Assembly: GCF_902148845.1 (NCBI RefSeq)
Contig: NC_043766.1
Coordinates: 11,436,708 to 11,500,707, forward strand
DNA from: Salarias fasciatus
Taxonomy: Eukaryota; Chordata; Actinopteri; Blenniiformes; Blenniidae
Direction: 5' to 3'
Length of the DNA: 64,000 nt
Positions 1 through 24,939 of the stretch are shown here, piece after piece. The stretch's first letter is position 1; every line of letters starts with the position of its first letter. Both the position numbers and the translations under genes were made by a program. The notes beneath the pieces were generated by a model. It was not told the DNA's origin and made no database searches. It saw only the letters and a list, made by a program, of their open reading frames with translations.

Positions 1-3000
1 TAATGAATCTAATGGTGGCTTAACAATGTTATATCATGATGTGACGCATGCCGTAAAGCAGTCCCCGCATTTGGAGTTTTTTAGTGTGCAGGGTTCCTAC
101 CACCCTCCTCACAGTTGCTTAGTCCAAGTGAAAGCAATACTGACGCCCTCAGCCCGTGACAGAGGGGTCATTCAACTAGTTGTAAGTCGATGTACCATCA
201 CAAAAGATATTAAAATGTTTTAATATGCTGGTTGAAAAGTTCCTTGACTTTAACTGTCAATATCTTGTGGTCCAAATTAATCAAAAACTGCATAATCAAA
301 CTGAGTATAGAGGATAGAGAGGCTCTTTGACTTTGTGGCTTTATTTGAGAGTTTATTTGATACCATGATGTTCGTGTGAATGCTCCCAGGTATTTACATC
401 AGTAACAGTGCAATCAAAATGTGATTAGTGAGGATCAATCATTAACAAAGCCTGTGTATTTCAACCTGCTGTATGAAACATGGGAATTTTTTTCAGGACT
501 AACCTGAGACACAAGCAAGACATTTGTGAGCAAGAACCTGCTCATATCTCCCTGGAGTCTTATTCTGCTCTTGTCAAAAATATTTGAGTCTTAAGACTCC
601 GAGCTTCCTGATTCACTAGCTCACAGTCTGTCACAGTCTGACAACACACAAATCAACTGAAGGTTGTTCATTTACAACAAACCACAGGAGGGATTTCATT
701 CAGTTCCTGTCATCAACAGACTTTACCACAGAGAATCGAGTTGTCACTATGGTTAGATGCCCTTGGCTGAGTACAATTCAGAAAATCCTCTGTTTGGCAA
801 GAATGACCAGTTGAAATATAAAATGACAATAAACAGCAAAAACAAAGGTTTGTGGACAGTTGCAGTACTTGGACCTTAAACTTTCATATACTCTGTAAAT
901 GTAACTACCGCTGAGGACTGTGTCTGATAATATTGAGCTACTGGAAACCTTTTAAGTTAAAATACAGGAGCTGTATTAATACAACAGAACACTCATTTTT
1001 GTATTTTTGTAAAATCATTAAAGAGCATTGTCAATTTTTCTGAATAGCTGCAACATTTTGCTTTAATTAATATTTTTAATTTAGAAAACAGACATCTGCA
1101 TTTGATCAATTAAATTAATCTCTATGCAGAGTCAGGCACTCAAGTAAGCACAGCAACATTATAAACTTTAAACCAACATGTTGTCAACTTTTCAGTGACT
1201 AGCTGCTGTCTGCACTGGAAATAACTTAGGTCAGTCACTCAGTATACATAGATATGCTTTAACCTATATGGTTATAGCCATGTCTGTGTAATTGTCAAGA
1301 ATGATGTAAAATACAGTATTAGCGTTGAGGGAGAGACAATAGGTGAGTAAAAAAGACCCCGAATATGTTTACAAACACACATTTTGTTATGGCTTCAAGT
1401 CAGAGATGATTATCCAGTAATGTTCACCTCATGGAGACAATCAAGACAATACATGCATCCATATAAAAATGTATAAATATCTCAAATATCACCACATATA
1501 AAGACTGGGCATGTTGTTTACTTCAAAGGGAGGCTAACAACTTTCCAAATACAGCAACAAAGTCATAAGTTTGCAAACCAAAAACCCAAAATCAGGGAAC
1601 AATGAAGATACTTCAGCAACGTCTATGATTACGCAACATGTGATCAAAATAACTCGATTTATCTGTTGAATCTTGGTTGAACGGGGAAATAATTCATTTG
1701 GTGACGAAAAGTGTCCCATAAAAACTAAATTACATATAGTGAGACACTAAGTGGTCACACAAGACTTTGTATGGTCACTTGTGAATGTTAACATCTTGCT
1801 GTTGAAAGTTTAAATTTATTATGTATCGTTAAACTGGTTGTAGCATTACTAAATTTAATGCCAACATAAACAGCCTATATTTGGCACTATCACCCCCTTT
1901 TTGTGAGGCATATACGAGTGTCTCTGCCCTCTCCAGTAACTTTCTGCCAACAGTCCAAGACATGTTTCTGTTATGAGTTGAATGAGCAACTCTTAATCTG
2001 AAATTGCACTGAACAAGATTGTGTTGCTGTTGGTCTCCACATGTCTGACCGGTGACGAACTAGTAAACATTTGAAGAACGACAATAGGAAGAATCATTGC
2101 TGAGATAATTCGGTCAGACACAGCTTCCAGTGGTAAACACAAATACCAAAGGATGAGGTGTATTCGGTGTGTTTGAGCAGAGCTCTAAACCGATGAAGAC
2201 GATGGAGCATAATGCCCGACAACAGATGGCTCTCACACAGAGCAGAGACACAGAGGCTGAGGAATGGATCAATGTAAGGACAGATTCAGGCCAAAGTCTC
2301 CAGCCTCGAGACAGATACAGGTGGGATTCAAAGTGATTACGTTTTGAATGGTGGAGGGATTTTACTGCTGACTGCTGCTGTGTGGTTTTTGTCTTGGAAT
2401 ACACAGATTTACAACCTGGGGGGGATTTTTCTTTTGCTGACAGGTGGCAATTTGGGGTTTAGAAAATGGTGGGAGAAAACATTAATGTGGTGTGCTTCAG
2501 TGTTTTATATATTTATTTAGAATGAGTCATAGACATTACACATGCTGTATATTCCTCACCTGCTTTATTCCTCTGAAAAAGATGTAACATCCACATCAGG
2601 CATGTTTCCCTCTGGCCTGACCAGAGGAAATGGGTCCTTTTCTTCTTTTGGTGAAGAGGAAGACAGTTCTTATACTCACTTGTTTCACCTGACATTCAAC
2701 CCAAAACTGCAATCTCTTTCCCGGTAGGTGTTGTGTTGCACTGAGTTGGTTTTTCACTCATTTTCTTGTAAATCTTGTGACTGAAACTTTGTTGCTGTGT
2801 TTTAACAATAAATGCTTGATTAGTTTGTATAATTGCATTTTTACAATGCAAGAAGCATCCTTATCATCAGCATCTTTATAAATGGTTCATAAAATCCTTG
2901 AACTAAACTTTTAAAAGTGTTTTCAAATACTGCTTTGTTTGCATTTCCAGACTCGGCTGTAAGGTTATAGCAAGTACAGCTTGTTAATTGGTAATTAACT

Positions 3001-3278
3001 TTTTAAACATTATGATTATACCTTCAGACATCAGTGTCTTAAAGCTTCTTATGACTTAGTTCAGTTTTTATAAACCTAAGGAATCTATAATGCAGCACCA
3101 GCCGCACGTTTCATCTGTAGAAGCAGTTATACATTTGACATAAACTTATACAGTGCACAGATATCACTAATTTGTTACATGCTTACCACTGTTGTTTGCT
3201 GCCTTGATTACAAAAGTTCTCAAAGTTGATTTATTGTCTCTATATGTTTTATGATTGTTTTACAGACTGTTTCTTTAA
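1..3278. other. Intergenic stretch, no gene recognised
   Basis: AT-rich sequence with only short open frames that lack recognisable domains or plausible exon structure. It lies beyond the 3' end of the minus-strand ceruloplasmin gene. In mammals HPS3 is close to CP, but I see no HPS3-like coding sequence here. A noncoding transcript cannot be ruled out from sequence alone. Confidence 0.5.
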
Positions 3279-3798
3279 AGGTGCATTAAGGAGTTTGCAC
3301 GTTTTATGCGAAACAGCGCCCCCTGCAGGCCTTGGTCGTAATGCAGCTTAGTGAAAAACTCGTGCCTGTGGCTTGCGTGCACGGAAGAGGGGAACTCCTT
3401 CCTCGCTCTTTTAGTAGCGCTCAAGTAAAATGTAAGTTTCTTTTACCTGGTGGGGTCTGTGCTGGAGCTGTGGCAGTGCTAGAAGCCAGTCTTTTCTTAC
3501 TTTCTGGAAGATCCTGCTCAGTTGTTGCTCACTAAGCATCTGGCGGAGGAATGGCGGACAAAACGAAACCTAACTAAAGCAGGACAGCTGGAGCGTGCAT
3601 TATGTCATCCCTTTCAAATTCTCCCCAAAAAAATGCTGGTGCTGGACCGGCACTGCAACTTTCAAGTGACAATTTAGCGCTGTTAGAGGTACTTGCAATG
3701 AATATGTCAGGGCACATTGTACACATCATTAAAAATGTGTAACATATTTATGGTGGAAAATAAGTATTTTTAAGGTTGAAAAACTCCTTAATGCACCT
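3279..3798. mobile_element. Short inverted-repeat element flanked by TTAA
   Basis: The left end at 3279-3296 reads AGGTGCATTAAGGAGTTT and the right end at 3781-3798 is its exact reverse complement, giving 18-base terminal inverted repeats. Both ends are bordered by TTAA (3275-3278 and 3799-3802), so the target duplication would fit a piggyBac-type TTAA insertion. Because TTAA sits inside a symmetrical TTTAAA, another duplication length is possible. The interior of about 520 bases includes the GCGCCCCCTGCAGG motif and carries no transposase frame, so this is a nonautonomous element. The superfamily assignment is an inference. Confidence 0.6.
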
Positions 3799-3802
3799 TT
3801 AA

Positions 3803-6800
3803 ACTATTTTTCTTTCTTATTAAGAACCAAAAACAAATGTGGCATTTTTTTAAAGGGAAAGACTGAGGCTTACCAACATTATAATAATCAGTGTTGACAA
3901 GCACTTTTTTAAACCAGGAAACAAAGAAACACTTTTGTTAACATTTCTATTGTTCAACATTTAAATGCAAATGACCCCAATAGAAATATCCAAGAGTTTG
4001 GTCGCAGAGCGAGCATTGAACCTCTTTTTCTGCTTATTTCAAAGATATTTCGCAAGTAGAGTCCAGGGGGACCTTTGATTAATTACTTCTGTTCACAGTG
4101 ATGCTCATCAGAAAAGTGTTTTGGACCTACAATCTCAGCACTGCTGCGATCTATCACATGCAGCTTGACTCATTTGAACTGACCTGCATTTCCTGCAGAT
4201 GGTGACTCAGTCAAGACTGAAGGACTTGCAGCTCCTCCCTGTTGTGTGAGGGTTCACAGGGAACACAGTCTTCAATAAACATCTGCTTTATTTAGTTCAT
4301 AGTCCTGCAACTTTTCTCCTCTCAATGTGCTGTGGAACGCACATGGAGCCCTTCAGAGAAAAGCGTGAGAGACAGATAGAGACAGGGAACGCTTGTGGGA
4401 AAACATTTGGTGAAAAATCCTGTCATTATTTGTTACCCGCCAGTTTTGCTCTTATATATGAAATTCATGTCTGTCTCCCTGCATCTTTTACGCCTCGGCA
4501 GTTATCAAATCATTAATTAAGCTTATGTTAAATCTACCCAAAGAGCCTGTTGTGGGATGGAGATATGACTGCAGGAATCACAAGCTGTCTGTTTGATACA
4601 TGTCAATGCCATTGCTGATCGGTCCTAATGGGCTTTTTGTCCGACCAAAGCCAGCAATAGCATGTCTTTCTGTATCATTTTGTAGAATTCATTTGACACA
4701 CCTCTCTGAAATGTACAGAGAGATTTGCACAGACCAGAATATCTGGATAATCCTCGTGAGATATGATTGCACACTTTTAATGCATTTAATTTATGGCCGA
4801 GCTTGTGCCAACTCAACCTGAACTAAAGCTGGAATCAGCCAGATACAATAGGAATCTTGCAGGATAGCAAGAGGTGGATGTTTTACATTCAGGAACTTCA
4901 GTTTTTCTAACAAACTGAAACAGGCATAGAAAATAGCCTCAACTGCGCGCTTTCAGCATAACAATATACATTTCTGAAAGTACCAAAAAATAACAGACAT
5001 AGCTTTAATGAACGATTACTGTTTATGGAGCCATTGAATGAGTATGTGATGAAAGTGCAATCCAGGACTCTGAACTGTTCTCTATGAAGACATATTGCTG
5101 TATCAAAACAGCACTTTTAGTTTCTGCATTATTTCAATCAAGATTGAAACAAAATAGATTAAAAAAAAAAAATCTTCTTTGAAACTCTCAGCATGTCCAT
5201 CCAGTACAAAATAATCAATAAACACATTTGAAGCTGTGACAATGTAATGACTTACACATGAGAAGACTCACACAAGTCCAGGAAGAATAAGCTCCACATT
5301 TATGTCCTGAACTGAACAAGGGATGTTGTTATTCTGAGGCTGTTACACCACTGTGAGGCTTCTTAGCAAGACTTTATAAAATATCGATATTTTAACATTC
5401 TGAGGTCAATCATTTTTCAGCACTACAATTTGTTTAAATCTTAGATGTGCAAATGATACTTCAAAACTTCATCAAACAGAAAAAATTTTTTTGGTCAAAA
5501 GACATTTATCATCACACTTTGAGACCAAGTGTTGGTGACCCATTCATAAAACCATATCACTCTCCTGATAGAGCGCACATGTGGTGAGCAGATTATAATA
5601 TTGCACATATGTGGAGTACTGTCTCAAAACATGCTAACTACAATCAGGTGTTGAGGGAAATAATTTCATTACAGATATAATTTCACAATTGAGGGCAGAC
5701 CTGTTGCCAGACATTCGTCTCAGGGAGGGCGGGGAGGGGGGGGGGGGGGGGGTCCGCATGTAGCGTCGGAGCGAGGATGGTGCAGTGCATGCTCGTGCTA
5801 ATATATTTTGGGGAATTTAGTTTGAGGGGGCACAACATTTACTTGAGGGGGCCAGGCCCCCTATTGCCCCTGCGTAGACCCAGCCCTGATTCAGGGACTC
5901 ACAGTCGAAAATATTCTGGAATATTTGACAATGTGAAAACTCCTATGCACTCAAAATATTATGGCACTGCATGATTTCAAATTTTGCAAGGATTATTATT
6001 TTTTATTTACCACAAATGTGGAAAAAGTACTTACAGATTTAGGGATTTTTTTAATTTATATTTTACCTTTTTCCAGACAGGTTCTTGAGTTCAAGTGAAC
6101 TCTTTTAAAAGCACAGCCTTGGCCAAAATGCTGTCAAAAGCAAAGGATGATCGACAGAGACTCATAGAGAAGAAATCATAAATAAACAAACAAAAAGAGA
6201 AAGTCTGAGAGTCCTGTGGATGGTTATATTACACAGTCCGGTGAGGGATAAGGGAGTGTGAGGGGAAGAAGAGGACTGGATGGAGTGGAGAAGGCGATAA
6301 CAGGAAAGTGGAGGAGTGAAAGAGTCCCGATATAGCAGACAAAACACACTAAAATACACCACTGAATATGCAGGATGACAGCCATACAACCCAACATCTA
6401 CCTACACCTTCCACAGTTGGTAATTAAAAACTATGTGACTCAAGTTTTCAAATAATTTATGTTGATAAATTAATGTAATTCTTGTGATTTTTGATGAGTG
6501 ATCCAGGCACAGGGAGCAGAATACATTACTGTAATACCCTCTTCCTAAATTCAGTCCCTGTTCTGAGGATAAAGGCAGAAAAAAAAATTCAGAGAGCACG
6601 AAATGTAATTTGGGTTTCATCTTAAACTGAGGTATATGCAGAGGTATGATGGGAAAAGCCCAATAATTGCTTTATATACTATGAAGCTGGAGAAGCCCAC
6701 AAGCAGAGAAAGACAACCATCCTGCCTTGGCATACAGAGTACAGTGATGAGTGAGTGAATTATAGCCACTGATACATTTTAAAATATGATGAGTGGCAGG

Positions 6801-6929
6801 CAACATATGCATAGTAATAAGGGGAAAATGAACATAATTTAGTATCTGTGTGTCTCAATCTGCTCAGAAAAAGTGTTTGTGATGAAAGCTTCAGTGTGCT
6901 TCATGAATCAGTTTGGTCTAGCAAGTACT

Positions 6930-6965
<36 letters not shown>

Positions 6966-8698
6966 TCCTTCTTTCTTTTTACATTTAACTTTACGTTAAA
7001 TAAGCGGGTTTTCAACAGAAATGTAGTCAGGCTTTAAACTACCTTGTGTTTCAGATGACTTTCTAGTTTTTGCGTTTTATGTTGAGCAAAAACATCAAAA
7101 CGTGTTCAAAACATTGATGAAACAGACTAACAGTAGAAAGAGGTAATAAATAAATGGATAAATACTGTACATAAAAATATTTCCTATTACATAATCATTG
7201 ATAGATAGATAGATAGATAGATAGATATAGTGTACTTGTGATTTGTGTGTTTCTATTAGCCTTGTTATTGACTGATGACTTGTTGAGAAAACGTGCTGCA
7301 TTTTGTGCCTTGTCAGCTGAGATCAGCTACTGTGAGCTCTTCTATGTGGTGATGTACTGAGGATGGCCAGTATTGTCCATATTGTCCAGCACTATATTAT
7401 ATCATATTGACTTCCTGATTATTTTTTTTTAATTGTTTCATTCTGTTCTAGCATTGAAATTCAGAGGTGTTTTAGTGACTTTTTTCTTGCTGTTTTCATT
7501 TCAACTGTAGCTGCTTAATTTGGCTCTGGTGTTCAGCTTTGTGGAATTCAGCCTCTAATGCAAACAGCAGTTTTGATGTAAAGCCTCCATATTTTGGAAC
7601 AGGAGTGTGTGTCACATAAAGTTTTAATGTGGCAAAGTTGTTGCCAGCATTGACATTCTGTGCAGGTTTAGATCAGAGTTGGCATTATTGGCCACATTTC
7701 ATGGTATGAATCTTTTAAATTCCATTTCCAGCTGGCTAATCGGGGGCAGCTGGTGGCCGCTGAGACGTAGACACTCACTGCAGAATGCGTTTTGAGATTG
7801 AGCATGCTCATCAAATTTGCCGGTGGTGTTTTGATTGGCTGTTTAAGGTACCGTAATCTTCTCGATTAACTGATCCTTTGAATGGTGAAAGGGCAAAATC
7901 ATAATAAAGTGACCCTGTGCAAGCCTGTCGCTTTGCGCTTCATATTTTCACATTATTTGAAGTTCTTTTCTTCCTCTTTTTTTCTTTTGGGCTGCAGATT
8001 TGTTTGCCCAATCATAAACAGAATGGTCATGTGGTTTTTTTTGAGGAGTTCAGAAGTCACCCAGACAATTCACAAATGCTGCAGGTTTCTGTTTAATAAC
8101 AAGAAGATGAGTTGAGTGAAGTGGTTACTGTAGTGGTCCACTTCCTCATGAACTCTTTCAAAGAGTGGTCCCTCTACGGCAAACAGTGAAGCTCAAAGGT
8201 TTGCGTCATCTTGAATCCACCGTGAATGGGAGCATCATGGATGTCTGACTTGTTAAACAGCCAGGTTCACAGTGACCACAGCTGGGAGAGAAGAGCAACT
8301 ACCACTTCTGTGAAACCACAAGTCCTTTGCCCTCAAGCTGCCTGCATATCTGTTTTTTCAACATGATTTACATTTAAACTCATTCAGCTTTCTTACAGTC
8401 TTGTGTTGCCTTGCCTTGTTGTGCAGGTGCATCCCTACTGTGTAGATGTCCATGGGTAGTAAAATCAGAACAGAAAAACCAGAAAAAGACACAGTAGAGC
8501 TGTTTCAGTTGATCTGTTACATTTGTAAAAATGTGAAACGACTGTCAGAAGGTAGCATTGCCACCTAGTGGTGGTTCATGCTCATAAAGCATTTCCACTC
8601 AAGATGCATCTATTTATCCTTCAAGTTTGCTTTCTAGTTTCGAATTAGGAGCAGTTTTGTTCTCTGAATAAGCTTCCAGTTCATCACTGGGTTGATAC

Positions 8699-8733
<35 letters not shown>

Positions 8734-8792
8734 AAAATAACAGTCACACTCACAGAAATGTATAAATCTGAAAGATTTTGAGATCATACATT
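3803..8792. other. Intergenic stretch with simple repeats, no gene seen
   Basis: No exon chain or known domain is visible. Simple repeats are (CTTT)n at about 6928-6979, (GATA)n at about 7199-7227 and (AAAT)n at about 8698-8734. A poly-G run lies near 5736-5752. A segment at about 5815-5890 looks like a scrap of a common fish repeat and contains a perfect small palindrome (AGGGGGCC, one base, GGCCCCCT at 5846-5862). Confidence 0.5.
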
Positions 8793-8798
8793 TTTATT
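8793..8798 (-). terminator. cp: Poly(A) signal of cp
   Basis: AATAAA on the minus strand (TTTATT on the plus strand), about 130 bases beyond the predicted cp stop codon. Position and orientation fit the 3' end of the ceruloplasmin transcript. Confidence 0.5.
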
Positions 8799-8927
8799 CA
8801 GCAGTTTTCAATTGTTCATTCATTTGACATGCAAGCTCATTATAAACATAGATAATCAATAAGTCAGCTACTGAAATCATCATTTAACTAAATATTTTTT
8901 TTTTTCCCTTCCATTTTTCTCCATAGT

Positions 8928-20447
<11,520 letters not shown>

Positions 20448-20579
20448 TTTATTAATTTAGAGCAGGCACTTCCAAAAATGCAAGTTGTTTCTGTAGAACA
20501 GGAGGTCGTGAAGAAGACAGCCGGTGCAGACAACTGGCTGTTAGTTTGTCATCCTCTCTAAGACTTTAGACCTTCTGTG

Positions 20580-20587
20580 CTTTTATA
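20580..20587 (-). promoter_or_regulatory. cp: TATA box of cp
   Basis: TATAAAAG on the minus strand, about 130 bases upstream of the cp start codon. This leaves room for a transcription start near 20550 and a 5' UTR of about 100 bases. A strong TATA box suits a gene highly expressed in liver, but tissue use is inferred from the family. Confidence 0.65.
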
Positions 20588-21465
20588 CAGACTCAGCTGA
20601 GGCCAGCCAAGCCAGAGGTCACTGTTCATCAGATGTTGTTTGAGTCAAACCAACAGAGAGTCAGGTGTTTGATCAGCAGGTTACGCTTGCATAAGAACAG
20701 AAACAATTTAGTTCTGCAGCTTTAACCCAATAACACCCATCCGCTTCTAGATCAAAAAGGATTTTATTCAACTACCAGTGTTGTAATTCTGGCACAAAAA
20801 TTCAGCAATGTGTATTTCAATAGAGAATAGTGCAATAAAAGTCTGTGCATGAGTCTCTGTCACAAAATAAATGGCTCATGCTGCTCAAGGTACGGACTTT
20901 ACATCATTAGAATATTTACTGTTTGAAATTAACACACTAGGAAAGTTGTACTGAGCATTAGTTTCTCAGGTCAACTTGTCTGTTTCCCTGAGTTTCTTGT
21001 TTTCTGGTTATTTATGAACTTTATATATGCACTGCTTTTGTACATTTAATTCTGGAGTTCCATCATCATTGAATATCACTGTTTGATGAATGATGCTTGA
21101 ATTCTGCTGATGTTTGGATCCTCTTCCTCAAACCTGAGCTGCAGGTGTTTCCGGCTGAAGAAGCTTTTCAAAGAATGGAAAAATAAATAAATAAATAAAT
21201 CATTTAACTTGTAAATATGTTATCAATGGTTGTTGTGATGTTTTGCCAATCAAAAACTACTCTGATGTTTGATAGACTGAGCAGTCAATACAGCTGTTGA
21301 CAAATTATGATTTATTTTGCAACCATTATCAGACAGATGGACTTTGACTTCACAGTCTGGGAAACTTTGTATTCTCATCAAATATACAAGAGGGTGCATG
21401 TACTCATCTGTTCCTATCCCACAAGAACAAGTAGTTCCACATCCAAAGGTGGCAAGACTCCTATT

Positions 21466-21517
<52 letters not shown>

Positions 21518-22771
21518 CCACCACCACCATAAACATACACAACTCCAGACACAGACGTGACCTTGAAATCCTCTTACCTTTGATCACAAATGTCTGCTCC
21601 ATCAGAGACTCTCAAAATAGCTCTTTTAGTTGTTAAATCTCTTTTAAACAGGGCATTTCATATTAATGATTTGATTTAAGACAACAGTAATGATTGTTTT
21701 CCATGCTGTGTTTTTAGCTGAGAAAAGGCTTTAGCACGGATGGAGCACTACACAACGAAAGCCTTACCTCCATATTATCATTTTAATTTTTCATCTGAAA
21801 AAGATAGAAAATGTGTAGGCACAGTAAACAGTTTTCATCATCCTTTTTAAAAGAAAAAATAAAGCGACTGACTACTAAACCCTGTAACATCATGCACGGT
21901 GCTGTTGACCTCTTACAAGTATGAACTTGGGCAAACAGTTTCCAGCCTGTACACAACAAAGGTCATGCCGAGGCCCTGGTGATAAAGCTTACCTTATCTA
22001 TTAAATGGGCTTATCAGATTACTCATTGATCTTTATTTTGAATGACTGAATGCAGCAAACTTTCCCAGCAAGAACTGTAAGGAAGCAACCTTCAAATTTC
22101 AACAACAAAAACAGGTGCAGCCTAGATGCAGTAGCCCAACAAAAACTTTATCAAAAACAAATGTCAATCTAATGTCTTCCTGGAGAGAAGGGGAAATTAC
22201 GGGATTTCACAACAAATCACAGAAAGAAAGTGGATCAAAGATAAACTCACAGTCACTAACCAGAGTTTCCAAGAACCATTGAAAACAAAATAAGATCCTG
22301 AAAAAAAAATCCTCAAACTTATCCGTGACAACCAGAACAAATACTATTTATATAATATTTTTGAATGATAGACCAATTTTCTAAAGCTCAAATTCCAAAT
22401 ATGAAGACTTTGCAGTCCAGTGCAGTGTTTGATTTTTACTGGTTGAGGTATTTTATTTGGTTTTACAGTTTTTATGAAAATTTCCAATTTGTCTTCAGAT
22501 CGTTGACACCCTCAGATCAAATGTGGACATGAAGAAATCATCCACTTTGGTACTTCTTAATTTTATTGCAGCCCTGGTTTGACCAAGCTTTTAACCCTGT
22601 CACATTGTTATGGGGCTTATGTTAATTTTTTGTAACTTACTTTGACAAATTTTGGAAATTAAACTTTACTTGGTGTAAAAGAACACAAAATTATCTCACC
22701 ATCCTTAATGTCCTCTTCACAAATTGAAATTTTAAAAAGCTGAAGAAATATCATAGATTTAGAGTTTTTCT
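20588..22771. other. Region upstream of cp with simple repeats
   Basis: No coding exon found. It holds the proximal upstream sequence of cp and an (ATC)n microsatellite at about 21468-21530 passing into (ACC)n. Two long minus-strand open frames here are only translations of that trinucleotide repeat. Confidence 0.5.
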
Positions 22772-23105
22772 GGGCGACAGTAGCTCAGATGGTAGAGCGA
22801 GTCGACTCATAACTGGAAGGTTGGCGGTTCGATCCCCGCTCCCGCAGGCGTAAAACTCATTGTGTCCTTGGGCAAGACACTGCACCCACTTTGCCTAAGT
22901 ATGGAAGTTGTGTGAGAGTGAATGGTTGGTGGTGGTTGGAGGGGCCGATGGCGCACATTGGCAGCCTTGCTTCCGTCAGTCTGCTCCAGGGCAGCTGTGG
23001 CTACAACAGTAGCTTACCACCACCCAGTATGGAGAGAATGAATAATGCAATGTAAAGTGTGTTTGAGTGTCCAGAAAAGCGCTATATAAAACCAATGCAT
23101 TATTA
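22772..23105 (+). mobile_element. tRNA-derived SINE
   Basis: The head resembles a tRNA gene, with an A-box TAGCTCAGATGG near 22781 and a B-box GGTTCGATCCC near 22827. It is followed by a conserved body (GGGCAAGACACTGCACCC, then CAGGGCAGCTGTGGCTACAA) and an AAGCGCTATATAAA tail. This is the arrangement of a common fish SINE family. The tRNA head carries no true tRNA 3' half, so it is not a functional tRNA gene. Confidence 0.85.
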
Positions 23106-23244
23106 TCGTTTCTGGTTTTTAAATGTTATGATTTATTTCAGTTCTGACTAAAACGCTCAAATTTTGGATATAAATCAGGTTTTTGAACCTTTACATGTGT
23201 CAGCTTTGCTTTAGAAAAGATGTTGTGCTTTAAATTAATTACTC

Positions 23245-23277
23245 TGGCTTATCCTCACTGCAGATGAGGATAAGCCA
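23245..23277. repeat. Perfect 13-base hairpin
   Basis: TGGCTTATCCTCA at 23245-23257 and its exact reverse complement at 23265-23277, with a seven-base loop. It lies about 140 bases after the SINE in otherwise plain intergenic DNA. Confidence 0.75.
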
Positions 23278-23498
23278 CTAATAGGGAACATGAGCTGGGA
23301 TTAGATCGTCGAGACAGGTTACCCTACTGATTATGTGTTGTTGCAATAGTAATCCTAAATATGCAAGTAAATATGCAAGAAAAACAGACATATAGTACAT
23401 GTGTCTGTTTTTAGTTGGGAAAGTTTATGTTTTTGCTTTAGTTTTTACCAAAGAACTTTCTGATGATGTTTTTTGGATAAAAAGTGCTCTTGAAATTT

Positions 23499-23502
<4 letters not shown>

Positions 23503-23534
<32 letters not shown>
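23503..23534. repeat. (GATT)n microsatellite
   Basis: About eight GATT units followed by two ATCC units. Confidence 0.9.
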
Positions 23535-24566
23535 CCATCCATCCCTGATTGACTGCTGATATCCTAGATATGCGAAAGGAACAAAGCCATTCCACAGTAT
23601 TTTAATGGTTTCCATAATAATTTATTAGAATCTTCCTTAGTTAAATGAGTATAAGTCAACTTTTAAAAAGAAAATTAATCTATTAGGAATTTGTTTGAAA
23701 GTAAAATCCAAAATGAACCATTTCACAATGAAAATATCTCATTGAGCTCCATGATTGCTAAGGAAATTTGACCTTTAATGTGTAGACTTGCAGATTTCTG
23801 GGATTTCAGGGGTGAATGCAATGTTTGCTCAGTTTATCTAAAGGACAATAACAGGCAACTATGGAAATCCCAGCTAAAACAATCCAGTCTTACAACACAG
23901 TACACAAGCAGTGCAACACAAGTTAATGTTGAGTTTGTGTCTGTACATTTCCTGGAGTGGAGTCAAAAACTTCAGAAAGGTTATAGCAGGCTTGATTAAT
24001 CCACAGTAGTAGCACTTGGAACACCGAATAATTAAATTTGAAACAGTTTGTTTTTATTCAAGGCAGCAAATAACAAATTGTACATTATAAAAATATCTCA
24101 CTAAAATATATTTGTATAAAATGTCTGTTGTCGTTGAACTATCATCTGAAAGACATAAAAGAAAATACTTTACAACAAATGTTCTGAAAATGCAAAAACA
24201 GGTACAAACACACACAAAAAGTCTGCTTGTAATGCATATCAGTTCCAACATAGAGTAAATATTCAACCCTCGCAAATAAAACTAGAGGGAAAAGGCTCTT
24301 TATGGACAATATGGCACATATGAATTCATGGAATTGTACATTATTTCACACAAGAAAAGATGGGTAGAGAATGTGAAGAGAAATTCACTATCTTATCTTA
24401 ACAAAAAAACACCTACTTGCATATTTAGATGTTCTGGTCTTATCACGTATGTTTGGTTTTCATATGTTTCTTGTTGCAAAAGTAATACTTTAATACTATG
24501 GATGGAAGCTAAGCTGTTTTCATGCATATACAGGAGAGCAGGAGTTTTAAAAGTGGGAGACGATTA

Positions 24567-24939
24567 CCATACTTTCCAGATTAAAAGTCACACCTGAGTA
24601 TAAGTTGCAATTCTTTTTTCCATGTCCCGATACAACTGTACCATCAATAAACCCCGGCCAGCTACTGCTGTTCAAGAACCTTATGTGAATTTGTTCCTCC
24701 AGCTCTGGACATTGTGGTTTCAGTCCAGTTTAGCTTTCTTGGTCACAGGAACAATTTTCTCTGCTTGCGGTGTCATTAATGTAATAATAATGGAGGTTTT
24801 CTAAGGTACAGTAGCAGCATTCTGTTTCATACAGTGCCATCTAGTGTTCTCAGATGGTACGTACCGATAACATTTGATCAACAAGTCACATCGTGAGCCA
24901 AACGTTTAAGAAAGTATGATTTATAGTCTGGAAAATACC
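24567..24939. mobile_element. Short inverted-repeat element flanked by TTA
   Basis: The left end begins CCATACTTTCCAGATTAAAA and the right end finishes TTTATAGTCTGGAAAATACC, its imperfect reverse complement. Both ends are bordered by TTA (24564-24566 and 24940-24942), a possible target duplication. The terminal motif resembles a widespread vertebrate repeat with a TTTTCCGGACTATAAGTCGCAC-like end. There is no coding capacity; a nonautonomous DNA element is the likely class. Confidence 0.5.

Noticed and set aside
2114-2404. Minus-strand 96-codon open frame
   Set aside because: No domain, exon partners or composition signal. It is not convincing as a gene.
21250-21552. Poly-Asp / poly-Met / poly-Ser open frames
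   Set aside because: They are produced by the (ATC)n trinucleotide repeat.
22772-22845. Functional tRNA gene
   Set aside because: A and B boxes are present, but the sequence continues into a known SINE-like body and tail without a tRNA acceptor stem 3' half.
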